From Sulfitobacter albidus (GTDB lineage Bacteria > Pseudomonadota > Alphaproteobacteria > Rhodobacterales > Rhodobacteraceae), in NCBI RefSeq assembly GCF_018200035.1, contig NZ_CP073581.1:1298501-1362500 (forward strand): DNA of 64,000 nucleotides, written 5' to 3'. Positions 8,519 through 17,277 of the stretch are shown in pieces. Position 1 is the stretch's first letter. Each line of letters opens with the position of its first letter. Position numbers and translations under genes: made by a program. Under the pieces are notes generated by a model. That model was not told the DNA's origin. It saw nothing but the letters and a program-made list of their open reading frames with translations, and made no database searches.

Positions 8519-10650
8519 GAGCGGACGTATCTTTCTGTGCCTGTATCGGCGGCAAAGCCGCGCAATCCAATGTTAAATCCGAAATCCGTGGAGGGCTCAA
8601 CACTTGTCGAGGTTGTATAGCGGCGCTTCACGCTGAGATCGACCGTGACGCATTCGTTTTCGTAGCTCAGGCCGATCCCCGCCGTTGCCGCGCGGTCGGA
8701 AGCGATGTCATAGCGCCAGTCGGCGCTGGCGGTCCAGAACTGGTTGATCCGGTAGCTGCCGTCGAGGGTGAATTCGGATACCTCGCGGTCGCGGTCCTCG
8801 GCGGGGTCCTCTTGCAGCCAGACGTAGGATCCCCCGATGCGCCCGCGCGCAAAGCTGTAATCGCCGCGCAGCTCGGCCTTGGACACGGCGAGGTTTTCCT
8901 CAAACAGGCTGCGCCCGGTCAGGGCGAGCCCGGCGCCACTGTCGATCTGGGCGGCGATCAGCAGGTCGGAGCGCGCGCCATCAAGGCCGGAGGTCGTGGA
9001 AAAACCGGTATCGGCGTTGTTGCGGAAGATCTGGCCGACGGTCACATGTGCGTCCCATCCCATTGGATCGAACCGTGACCACCCCAGACCAACGGCGGCC
9101 ACGCTTGCGCGTTCGCGGCGGTCCTCGCGCGGGAAGCGCGACAGGCTGACAAGGTTGCCCTGATCGAATTCCACCCGCGTCGATTCCTCGTTGGGGATAT
9201 CGAGCCGGTCGCCCCCCGTCCACGCCAGTTGCACCACGGGTTCAAGGATCTGTCGCACGCCGTTTGTGCCCACCCGCGCCAGCGGGTAGCGCAGGGCGAT
9301 TGCGCCGTGGGGAACGATTTCGCTGGGCGAGGACGGTGTCGTGTCATCCTGGCTGATCTTGAAGGTGTTGAACGACACGCCGAGGGTCAAATCGGCGCGC
9401 AGACCGTTCGTAAAGGTCGCACTGCGCAGCCAGTCGATCTGTGCGTTCAGCCGGGCCACATCGCGACCGTCGACGATGTCGTCGGGATCGTCGCTATCCA
9501 CGCTCAGGTCCGAATTCCGCCGGTGGCTATGGGCCTCAAGGCTGGTACGGATTTCTCCGCCCAAGGTCCGCGGGAAGAAGCGGCGTTCGTATTCGCCATC
9601 GAGCACGAGCGTTGGCAGGGTCGCGTTGACCTCGCCGTCGCGCAGGGTCTTGAAGTTGAAGAAACTCGCCCGGATGTATTCATCGCGCCGCGCCCGGCTG
9701 ACCCGCAGTTCTGAGCGCAGACGGTCGGCGTCGGAATAGCCGTAGGTATCAAGGTAGCCGTCGTCGCTCACCGTCTCCAGGCCAAACCGCAGGGTGAAAT
9801 CCTCGGGCAGGGCAAATTCACCGCGACCAAAGAGATAGCCGCGCGTCTCCCCCTCGCGCAGATCATCGCGGGTGATGGCGCCGTCCAGCTGGATCCGCCC
9901 GTTGCGGTAGGCCTGGCGGTAGCGCAGCTCAAGCGTGGTGGTGGAACTGCTGAGGTAGGGGGTGATAGTCAGGTCACGCTTTTCGCTCAGCCGCACGAAA
10001 TACGGGATCTTGAGCCCGACGCCCAATTGCGAGGTTGAGCGTACCGAAGGCACCAGAAATCCCGTCGCGCGTTCGACCGTGGGGCCGGGCAGGCGCAGGC
10101 GTGGCAGCCAGAACACCGGCAGCGTGCCGATGCGGAATTGCGCGTCGTCGAAGTAAAGCTGGCGTTCGACCTCGTCGTGGATGACACGGCGCGCCCTGAT
10201 CTGCCACAGCGGCGGGCGCCCGTCGTCGCAGATCCGGCAAGAGGTCACGGCGGTCTTATAAAGCTGGTTATAGCGCCCGTCGACCCGGTCAATCTGCACC
10301 GCGGCCAATTGCAACTGCTGGTTCAACACCAACCGCGCGCCCGTCAGGATGCCGTTGCGCAGATCGGCATCAAGGGACGCGGCATCGGCGACGATCACCG
10401 TATCGGTGCCTTCTGTCAGGGTGATCGGCCCCTCGATGCTCAGCGCGCCGCTGCCCTGATCGTAGCGGATTGCGCTGGCGCGCAGGCGCACGTCACCCTG
10501 AAACGCCTCGACGTTGCCCTGGGCCACCAGAACGCGGTCACGGGTGATGAAAAGCTGATCGGCCACCAAAAGCGCGGGATCCGTGGGGCGCGTTTGCGCG
10601 CCGGCCCAGATGGGCGCGAGGATCACAAGAAGCGTGAGCAGCCAGCGCAT
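8506..10650 (-). CDS. lptD: LPS-assembly outer-membrane protein LptD
   Basis: LptD forms the outer-membrane barrel that inserts lipopolysaccharide on the cell surface. The start ATG 10650 opens a signal peptide (MRWLLTLLVILAPIWAGA). An LptA-like jellyroll domain follows (LLVADQLFITRDRVLVAQGNV...), then a Cys pair region (SCRICDD) and a long aromatic-rich beta-barrel to the end; total 714 residues. The same frame runs on upstream into lptG only because lptG carries a one-base deletion, so a 1080-residue fused product should not be annotated. Operon position lptF-lptG-lptD-surA is logical: two transport parts, the translocon and its chaperone. Confidence 0.94.
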   Translation of the reverse strand: MRWLLTLLVILAPIWAGAQTRPTDPALLVADQLFITRDRVLVAQGNVEAFQGDVRLRASAIRYDQGSGALSIEGPITLTEGTDTVIVADAASLDADLRNGILTGARLVLNQQLQLAAVQIDRVDGRYNQLYKTAVTSCRICDDGRPPLWQIRARRVIHDEVERQLYFDDAQFRIGTLPVFWLPRLRLPGPTVERATGFLVPSVRSTSQLGVGLKIPYFVRLSEKRDLTITPYLSSSTTTLELRYRQAYRNGRIQLDGAITRDDLREGETRGYLFGRGEFALPEDFTLRFGLETVSDDGYLDTYGYSDADRLRSELRVSRARRDEYIRASFFNFKTLRDGEVNATLPTLVLDGEYERRFFPRTLGGEIRTSLEAHSHRRNSDLSVDSDDPDDIVDGRDVARLNAQIDWLRSATFTNGLRADLTLGVSFNTFKISQDDTTPSSPSEIVPHGAIALRYPLARVGTNGVRQILEPVVQLAWTGGDRLDIPNEESTRVEFDQGNLVSLSRFPREDRRERASVAAVGLGWSRFDPMGWDAHVTVGQIFRNNADTGFSTTSGLDGARSDLLIAAQIDSGAGLALTGRSLFEENLAVSKAELRGDYSFARGRIGGSYVWLQEDPAEDRDREVSEFTLDGSYRINQFWTASADWRYDIASDRAATAGIGLSYENECVTVDLSVKRRYTTSTSVEPSTDFGFNIGLRGFAADTGTERYVRSCSN

Positions 10651-10651
10651 C

Positions 10652-11748
10652 CTAGCCGTCCTCACGATGCAGCAAGAGGCCCATTGCCAGCAGGATTGCC
10701 GCCACCGGCGGCGCCCAGGCGGCAAGCATGACGGGGATCTGTCCGTTTTCCCCCAGGATCTGCGCAAAGCTGCGAATGAAATACAAGCCGAACCCCAAAA
10801 GCACCGCGGACAGTACCGCAACGCCTGTCCCCCCGCTCTGGTATGGCGCATGGTGAATGCGCTCGCAACCAGAACCATGGCCATCAGAAAAAGCGGCCGC
10901 GCCAGTTCCACCTGAAGCCAGACCTGATGCCTGCGCGGGCTGAAACCGGAAAATTCCAGCTGTCGGATAAAGCTGGGCAGATCGTAGATCGAAATCGTGC
11001 CGGCACTGCCGAAACTGTCGCGGATCCGGTCGAGCGTGAGGGTGGAGGGCAGGGTCATCCGCTCCGCGTAGGCGCTGTTGGCTTCGGCGTTCACGCCCGC
11101 GCGCAGGGGCCATGACTTTGCGTTCTTCAGATCCCAGCCATCGGGGCCAAGGGCCGCACTCTCCGCCTCGATCCGCTGGATCGGGCCGCCGCCGGTCTCG
11201 TAGCTGATAAAGGTCACGTCATAGAGCACCGATCCATCGTTGTTCGAGCGCCACGCGCGGATCACCGTCTGCCCCTCGGCGGTGCCCTGTCGCAGCCACA
11301 GCCCTTCGTCCGAGATCGACAGCGCCGAGGCACCGTCGCTGCGGAAATTGGCCGACAGCTGCTCAAACCGTTTTGAGGCGGCCGCAACAATCGGGTTGAA
11401 CATCGTTACTGCCAGCACCCCGATGATCCCCGCCACTGCCAGTGGCGACATCAGCGACGCCAGCGCGGAGCGGCCGGCGGCGCGGGTCACGACCATCTCG
11501 GAGGAACGTGCCAGCGAGATGAACAGAACCACCGTGGCCAGCACCACGATCAGCGGCAGGATCAGGTTGATCGTCTGCGGCGCGTCCAGCAGCGTCAGCA
11601 TCAGCAGATCGCGAAAGCTCAGGCTGTCGGCAAAGGAGCGGCCGGCCTGCTCCAAAAGCCCTGTCAGCACGATCAACGTGAACAGCACGGTCGTGATGAG
11701 CAGAAAGCTCATTGCGAAGCGGCGCGCGAAATAGAGATGCAGGATCAT
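10652..11748 (-). CDS. lptG: LPS export permease LptG, frame broken once
   Basis: LptG is one of two transmembrane subunits of the LptB2FG transporter that extracts LPS from the inner membrane. N-terminal helices (FLLITTVLFTLIVLTGLL), the periplasmic jellyroll domain and the helix LARPLFLMAMVLVASAFTM are in one frame from ATG 11748. At the run 10829-10834 (six C on the plus strand) the frame slips, and the last helices (GVAVLSAVLLGFGLYFIRS...) lie in another frame that stops at 10652. Seven bases in the run give a normal 365-residue protein. LptG is essential, so a sequencing artefact is much more likely than a dead gene. Confidence 0.9.
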
Positions 11749-12875
11749 GCGGCCGCCCTGCGTCGTTTGAGCCGCGCGCGCCAGCCGGGATTGGCCGCGT
11801 GCACCAACATCCCGCCCGCAAGCACCAGCCCCACAAGGCTGGGCAGGTACAAAAGCGGCCAGAGCGCCGCGTCATCGCGCACCTCGCCCACCAGCGTGCT
11901 GCGCGCGCCGTCCAGCGCAATCAACAGGCCAAAGGCGATCACGATCTCCCGCCAGACGCCGAACCGCGAGAACCCGCCGATCAGCAGCGTCGAAAATCCG
12001 ATCAGGGCGGCCACAAGGCAAAACAGCGGACCCGCGAAGCGCGCGTGCAGCTCCTCGGCGATGTCCCCCCGGCTGTCGCCCGACCGCGCGGCGAGATCAT
12101 CCCAATCCCCCAGCAAGCCGGGCGTTGCGGTATTCGCGATTGTGAGCGTCTCGACCGTATCGGTGCTGACCAGGGCGGAGATGTCGAAAGAGAAATCGGC
12201 AAAATTTGCGGTCGACAGGCGCAGTTGGTCCCGGTCGAGCCTTTGGGCGAGACCGTCGACCATGATCAGCGTCGTCGCGTCGCCACTGCGCACCAGATAG
12301 GCCTCGGCGGCGGTATAGATCACGCCCTGCGTCGCGTCGCGCCGGTCAGAGAGGAACACGTCGCGCAGCACGCCTTCCTCGTCGATGTCACGGGTATAGA
12401 ACGTCACCTGTTCGGTGGGGTGCAGGAACGTGCCTTCGGTCAAAAGCCGGGAGGTGATGTTCTGGGCGATCTCGCGCTCGCGTTCCTCCAGCTCGGCCTG
12501 CGCCATGGGGACAAGGAAATTCGTGAGCACCGCCAACGCCAGCGCCACACAGCCTCCGTAGATCGCCACGGGTCGCGCCAACCGCCACGGGCCCGAACCT
12601 GTCGCCTGCAAAACCGTCAATTCACTGTCGGAACTCATGCGGTTGGTCACGTAGACGGCGGCAGCAAAGGTGGCGATGGGCAGCACGGTCGCGATGAGTT
12701 TGGGCAGGCCCAATGCGCTGAATTCAAGAAAGACAAACGCGGTCTGACCGTCCCCGATCAGCCGGTCGAACAGGACGACGGCGCGGTTGATCCAGAAGAT
12801 CGCCACCAGAACGAGTGAGAAAAACCCAAACAGCACAAGCAGTTGCGACACAACGTAGCGGTCGAACCGGCTCAC
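11745..12875 (-). CDS. lptF: LPS export permease LptF
   Basis: Partner of LptG in the inner-membrane LPS transporter. The 376-residue protein has six predicted helices: the first is SQLLVLFGFFSLVLVAIFWIN, followed by the 'R...ELTVLQATG' cytoplasmic coupling segment, a periplasmic beta-jellyroll domain, and three C-terminal helices. The start chosen is GTG 12875 (VSRFDRYVVSQ), preceded by GGGGAGAAA; homologues begin at the same SRFDRY motif. It is the first gene of the operon and overlaps lptG by ATGA. Its promoter should lie in the 162-bp divergent gap shared with pepA. Confidence 0.92.
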   Translation of the reverse strand: MSRFDRYVVSQLLVLFGFFSLVLVAIFWINRAVVLFDRLIGDGQTAFVFLEFSALGLPKLIATVLPIATFAAAVYVTNRMSSDSELTVLQATGSGPWRLARPVAIYGGCVALALAVLTNFLVPMAQAELEEREREIAQNITSRLLTEGTFLHPTEQVTFYTRDIDEEGVLRDVFLSDRRDATQGVIYTAAEAYLVRSGDATTLIMVDGLAQRLDRDQLRLSTANFADFSFDISALVSTDTVETLTIANTATPGLLGDWDDLAARSGDSRGDIAEELHARFAGPLFCLVAALIGFSTLLIGGFSRFGVWREIVIAFGLLIALDGARSTLVGEVRDDAALWPLLYLPSLVGLVLAGGMLVHAANPGWRARLKRRRAAA

Positions 12876-13037
12876 ATGCTTTCTCCCCGATGGTGGCAGC
12901 CTATCGGCTTTGCGCCCTTTGTTGCCGGGACAATAGACCAAACACCGGGCGGCGAAAACGGGGAAATCCGCAGGCTCTGGTCACGGGCGCGTGGGCGCGC
13001 TACCTCTGGGCGGACTGATAGATTGAAAGGCTACCCC

Positions 13038-14510
13038 ATGCGCACGCTGACCCCCATCTCCTTTGCCGATCTCGACCTTGACGCCATCGCCGGTGCCGAG
13101 GGGCGCGTGGCGATCTTTGTCGATGCCGAGGGCAAGCTTGATCCCGGCGCGCGGCGGGTCAACAAGCTGACCAAGGGCGCGGTGGCGCGGCTGGTCGACA
13201 GCGACCGCTGGGCCAAGATGAAGGACGCAGACAGGGTGGCGCTTGCCTATCCTGCGGGCATGGCGGCCGAGGCAGTCGATGTGATCCGGCTGGAGCGCGC
13301 GGCAAAGGCGCCGGAGGCCCGTCGGGCAGGCGCGGCGCTCGCCAAGGCGCGCGGCGGCAAGGGTGATCTGCTGGTGCTTGCGGGTCCGCTGCGCCGGGCC
13401 GAGGAGGTCGTCTATGGCCTTGCCGCGCGCGATTACGCCTTCGAGGATCACAAGAGCGCCGACAGCACCCGCGACGGGGCGGTTGCGGTCATGCACGGTA
13501 AATCGGCGGAGCTTGAAGCCGCGAGCGCGCCGCTGCTGGCGGTGGCCGAGGGCGCGCATATGTGCCGCGATCTGACGAACGAGCCTGCCAATGTGCTCAG
13601 CACCACCGCCTACGCAGAGCGGCTCAAAGAGATGGAAAGCCTCGGCCTCAAGGTTGAAGTTCTGGATGAAGATCAGCTGGCAAAGCTGGGGATGCGCACG
13701 CTTTTGTCGGTGGGGCAAGGGTCGGTCACGCCATCCTACGTGGTGGTGATGCGCTGGGACGGTGGCGGCGACGAGGCGCCGCTGGCGCTGGTTGGCAAGG
13801 GCGTGGTGTTCGACACCGGGGGGATCTCGCTCAAACCCTCGGGCGGGATGGAGGACATGACGATGGACATGGGCGGCTCTGCCGTGGTGGCGGGCGTGAT
13901 GCGCACGCTCGCGCTGCGCAAGGCCAAGGCAAATGTCGTGGGTCTGGTCGGGCTGGTCGAAAACATGCCGTCGGGCAACGCCACCCGTCCGGGCGATGTC
14001 ATCACCTCGATGAAGGGCGACACGGTCGAGGTCATCAACACTGACGCCGAGGGGCGTTTGGTGCTGGCCGATGTGCTGTGGTACGCGCAGGAGGAATTCA
14101 AACCTTCCGGGATCATTGATCTGGCCACGCTGACGGGCGCCATCATCGTGGGGCTCGGCCACGACAACGCCGGTGTGTTCTCCAACAACGACGCGTTCTG
14201 CAACGCCTTCCTCAAGGCGGCGGAGGCCGAGGGCGAGGGCGCGTGGCGGATGCCGCTGGGCGACGGCTATGACAAGCTGATCAAGAGCCGGATCGCGGAT
14301 ATCAAGAACACTGGCGGGCGGGCCGCGGGTTCGATCACCGCGGCGCAATTCCTGCAACGCTTCGTCAAGGAAGACTGCCCGTGGATCCATCTGGACATCG
14401 CGGGCGTGGCCTCGGTCAAATCCGAGACGGCACTGGCACCTGCGGGGGCGACGGGGTGGGGTGTGGCTGCCCTCAATCGCCTGATCGCCGACGGCTACGA
14501 GGCGGAGTGA
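13038..14510 (+). CDS. pepA: Leucyl aminopeptidase
   Basis: A cytoplasmic M17 dimetal aminopeptidase that trims N-terminal residues from peptides; PepA of some bacteria also binds DNA. The 490-residue protein has a variable N-terminal domain and a catalytic C-terminal domain with VGKGVVFDTGGISLKPSGGM, the metal and active-site Lys/Asp residues, and the signature NTDAEGRLVLADVLWYA. ATG 13038 follows GAAAGG at a 7-base spacing. It is divergent from lptF and followed 4 bp later by holC, an arrangement common in proteobacteria. Confidence 0.95.
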   Translation: MRTLTPISFADLDLDAIAGAEGRVAIFVDAEGKLDPGARRVNKLTKGAVARLVDSDRWAKMKDADRVALAYPAGMAAEAVDVIRLERAAKAPEARRAGAALAKARGGKGDLLVLAGPLRRAEEVVYGLAARDYAFEDHKSADSTRDGAVAVMHGKSAELEAASAPLLAVAEGAHMCRDLTNEPANVLSTTAYAERLKEMESLGLKVEVLDEDQLAKLGMRTLLSVGQGSVTPSYVVVMRWDGGGDEAPLALVGKGVVFDTGGISLKPSGGMEDMTMDMGGSAVVAGVMRTLALRKAKANVVGLVGLVENMPSGNATRPGDVITSMKGDTVEVINTDAEGRLVLADVLWYAQEEFKPSGIIDLATLTGAIIVGLGHDNAGVFSNNDAFCNAFLKAAEAEGEGAWRMPLGDGYDKLIKSRIADIKNTGGRAAGSITAAQFLQRFVKEDCPWIHLDIAGVASVKSETALAPAGATGWGVAALNRLIADGYEAE

Positions 14511-14514
14511 CCCC

Positions 14515-14970
14515 TTGGCCAACGCCATGTTCTACCACCTGACCCAGCGCCCGCTGGACGCCACCCTTCGGATGCTGCTGGAGAAATCCCTTGCCGCCGA
14601 CTGGCGCGTGGCGGTGCGCGGCACGGATGAGGCCGGTCTGCGCGCGCTGGATCAGGCGCTGTGGCTCGGGGCGGAGGACAGCTTTCTGCCGCACGGGCTT
14701 GCCGGTGGGGCGCATGACGCGGCGCAACCGATCCTGCTGGGCACAGGGGATGTGAGCGCCAACGCGCCGCAGTGCCTGATGGCCGTGCACTCCGCCGATG
14801 TCAGTGTGGCGGAGGCGCAGGGGCTTGAGCGGGTCTGTATTCTCTTCGACGACGACGACGTGCCCAAGGCGCACGCCCGCACCCACTGGAAGACGCTGAC
14901 CGACGCGGGGATCAAGGCGCAATACTGGTCCGACCAGTCGGGCCGCTGGGAGATGTTGCGCGAGGCCTAG
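14515..14970 (+). CDS. holC: DNA polymerase III chi subunit
   Basis: Chi links the clamp loader to single-strand binding protein at the replication fork. The 151-residue product starts FYHLTQRPLDATLRMLLEKSL and carries the typical 'WLGAEDSFLPHG' and 'ILLGTGD..AN' blocks. I use the TTG at 14515 because the AFYHL-type region of homologues is preceded by three or four residues and GGAG lies 7 bases upstream; ATG 14527 is the alternative. It sits 4 bp behind pepA, the usual partner. Its TAG is interleaved with the stop of the convergent ATP-grasp gene in the tetranucleotide CTAG. Confidence 0.88.
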   Translation: MANAMFYHLTQRPLDATLRMLLEKSLAADWRVAVRGTDEAGLRALDQALWLGAEDSFLPHGLAGGAHDAAQPILLGTGDVSANAPQCLMAVHSADVSVAEAQGLERVCILFDDDDVPKAHARTHWKTLTDAGIKAQYWSDQSGRWEMLREA

Positions 14971-15965
14971 CGCGCCGCAGCGCGGGTATAAAGCCGGGCG
15001 ATCGTCTCCTCCAGATCCATGCCCGCCGCCGTGACCATGCGCGACAGGATACTGATCGGTGCAAAGGTCCAGAAGCTGCACGCCTCAAGCAGATAGGGCG
15101 TGCCGGTATCGGCGTGGATGCGGAAATCGAACAGCGCGTAATCGCGGCATCCCAGTGCCGCGTGCAGCGTCAGCGCCATTTGGCTCAATTCCTCCCTCAG
15201 CGCGTCATCAAGGGGCGCGGGGCAGGTTGTCTCGAGGCTGGGTGCGTCCCAGCTGCGTTTGGTAATCGCGCCGGAGCTGTCCACGTCGACCTTGTCCTCG
15301 CGGCGGCGGATCGGGTGGGCATCGCTAACGTGGTATTCGAGGATCGGCAACACCTGCGGTCGGGCCTCAAGCTCAAGCACACCGACGCGGACCTCGCGAC
15401 CGGGCACGAAGGCTTCGATCAGCGCGGTCGTGTCGTGGCCCAGGGCCGTCTGCACCGCCTGCGCCAGATCTTCGGGATGCTTCACGAGGCTCAGACCGAT
15501 GGAGTTATCCTCTGTATCGGGTTTCACGATGCAGGGACCGGACCAGTCGGGCAGGGGATCGCCCTGCGTGAGGCGATGCGCGCGCGCCGTGCGCACCCCG
15601 GCGGCATCGGCCACCGCCTTTGTCTGCCATTTCGAGGTCGAAATCACATTCGCGGCGAGCGACGGGCCGATGACTGGCACCCCCAGCATGGTTTCGAAAA
15701 AGTCGCGCCAGACGGTCATGCCCGGCGGGCAGAACATGAAGGGCACCACCAGATCGACCGTGTCGCACAGGGCCACCACCGCATCCAGACCGCAGGGCGC
15801 CTCCGCCTCCTGATCGGCTTTGCGCAGGAACAATTTGCCTTCTGGTGTTACCCGCAGCACATCGGCGCGCATGCCAGCTGGCGTCAGGGTTGCTGCGTGG
15901 TATGTGGCCGACAGATCGTGGTAGAATTGCGTTGTGGTTGCACCGACAAGGTGAAGAAGTCGCAT
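14967..15965 (-). CDS. ATP-grasp ligase, D-Ala-D-Ala ligase-like
   Basis: A 332-residue protein with an ATP-grasp fold: KWQTKAVADAAGVRTARA (start of the ATP-grasp domain), CIVKPDTEDNSIGLSLV (ATP-binding Lys, with the 'kP...gsS.G' pattern), ALIEAFVPGREVRVGVLE, and the metal ligands in DYALFDFRIH...PYLLEACSFWTF. Ddl enzymes end the last motif as 'lEvNt.PG'; here it is LLEACSFWTF, so the acceptor site differs and true D-Ala-D-Ala synthesis is unlikely. An amino acid or peptide ligase is the safest guess. No biosynthetic cluster surrounds it. Confidence 0.75.
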   Translation of the reverse strand: MRLLHLVGATTTQFYHDLSATYHAATLTPAGMRADVLRVTPEGKLFLRKADQEAEAPCGLDAVVALCDTVDLVVPFMFCPPGMTVWRDFFETMLGVPVIGPSLAANVISTSKWQTKAVADAAGVRTARAHRLTQGDPLPDWSGPCIVKPDTEDNSIGLSLVKHPEDLAQAVQTALGHDTTALIEAFVPGREVRVGVLELEARPQVLPILEYHVSDAHPIRRREDKVDVDSSGAITKRSWDAPSLETTCPAPLDDALREELSQMALTLHAALGCRDYALFDFRIHADTGTPYLLEACSFWTFAPISILSRMVTAAGMDLEETIARLYTRAAAR

Positions 15966-16019
15966 GATGTCAAAGCCTTCCGCTGTGTCCCGCTGAGTTA
16001 GCGCGGGACAGCCAAGAGG

Positions 16020-16601
16020 CTAGCGGCTCAGCCGTAATTCACCGTTCGAGATTTCGATCCGGCCCCAGCGTTCCAGATATCCCATGCCGAGGAGGGAGCC
16101 GGGCATTTCACCGCCATTGACCGAGGCCCGCACGTTGGTGTCGGTGATATCTCCCAGCTTGACGGTGTCGATCTGAACGGGGGCTGTGCGGACCTCGCCA
16201 TTGGCGGTGCGCGCCCGCCCGATGTAGTTGAGCGTATCGGGGTCCAGACCCGCGCGCGCGGCGTCGGCCTCGCTCAGCACCATGTCGGTCGCGCCGGTAT
16301 CCACGACAAAGCGCACGGGCGCGCCGTTGAGCTCAAGCGTGAGGTAGTAATGGCCGTCCGGCTGGCGCGGCACGGCGATCTGGCCTTCGCCGATCTGCAC
16401 CATCTGATCGCGCATCGTCTGGCGCTGCACATCATTCCAAAGCCCGTAACCCGCGACGACACCCAGAAAGATGAAACCCCATATCATCGCCATCTGCACC
16501 AGCTTGCCAAGGCCGTCGCGGTTCTGCATGAAAAACCACCCCGCAACGGCAAGGCCGATCAGGACAAGATAAAGAACCGAAGCTGTGTTTTCCGCTGACA
16601 T
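16020..16601 (-). CDS. Membrane-bound retropepsin-like aspartic protease (TIGR02281 type)
   Basis: A 193-residue protein with two N-terminal helices (VLYLVLIGLAVAGWFFM and MIWGFIFLGVVAGYGLW) and a C-terminal clan AA aspartic protease domain. The single active-site motif is FVVDTGATDMVLS, with the flap and the second motif region MPGSLLGMGYLERW typical of this single-domain family, which must dimerise as retroviral proteases do. Targets of this alphaproteobacterial family are unknown; the domain should face the periplasm. ATG 16601 is chosen because AAAGG lies 9 bases upstream; ATG 16610 has it too close. Confidence 0.85.
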   Translation of the reverse strand: MSAENTASVLYLVLIGLAVAGWFFMQNRDGLGKLVQMAMIWGFIFLGVVAGYGLWNDVQRQTMRDQMVQIGEGQIAVPRQPDGHYYLTLELNGAPVRFVVDTGATDMVLSEADAARAGLDPDTLNYIGRARTANGEVRTAPVQIDTVKLGDITDTNVRASVNGGEMPGSLLGMGYLERWGRIEISNGELRLSR

Positions 16602-16654
16602 CAGGCACATCCTTTCGGGGCAGATATAGGCGCGCGACGCGCCCGGGCCAAGTC

Positions 16655-17277
16655 TCAGACGAAACCGAACTCCGCCAGACCGTCGAGCACGAATTGCACC
16701 GAAAGGGCCGCCAGCAGCATCCCGAACAGTCGGGTGATGACGTTGATGCCCACCTTGCCCAACGCGCGTTCCAGCCCGCCGGACAGGCGCAGCATCGCGT
16801 ACATGATCAACAGGATCACCGCCGTGATACCAAGGATCGTGACCAGGCCCTCGCCGCCCGGTTTCTGCCCGATCAGCAGGATGACCGACGCGATGGAGCC
16901 CGGACCCGCGATCAGCGGAATCGCCATCGGAAATACCGACGGATCATCGGTAGGCTCATCCGCCTCGGCCGTGTCCTCGCGGCGTTTTTGGCGGCGGTCG
17001 AACAGCATGTCGAGCGCGGTCAGGAACAAAAGGATCCCCCCGCCACACGAAAGGCAGGCATTGAGATACCGATAAACTCCAGCACCTGCTCGCCAAACAA
17101 GGCAAAGACGCACAGCACGCCGCCCGCTACGATCACCGCGCGCCCCGCGATGCGGGCGCGCGCCTTGGTGGCCTGACCCTGCGTCAGCGCCAGGAACACG
17201 GGTGCGATGGCGATAGGGTCGATCACCACGAACAGCGTCACGAACGCCGTGATCATATAGGCGGTATCAAGGATCAC
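16655..17277 (-). CDS. MarC family integral membrane protein, frame broken once
   Basis: MarC/YchE proteins have six transmembrane helices and no firmly established function. The frame from ATG 17277 gives helices ITAFVTLFVVIDPIAIAPVFLAL and AVIVAGGVLCVFALFGEQVLEFIG, including the conserved 'DPIAIAPVF' block. It then slips at the run 17036-17041 (six C on the plus strand). The rest (GILLFLTALDMLF...IPLIAGPGSIASVILLI...) is in a second frame ending at 16655. Seven bases in the run restore about 207 residues, the family length. ATG overlaps the stop of the ABC-F gene. Confidence 0.85.

Noticed and set aside
8506..11748. A continuous 1080-codon minus frame that looks like an LptG-LptD fusion
   Set aside because: lptG loses its frame at 10829-10834 and the shifted frame happens to run into lptD. 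The normal lptG end and the lptD signal peptide start are both present in their own frames.
12981..14528. 515-codon minus frame opposite pepA, and similar long frames opposite prfA, bamA, recG and the M32 peptidase
   Set aside because: All mirror the codon pattern of recognised genes and show no family motifs or ribosome sites.
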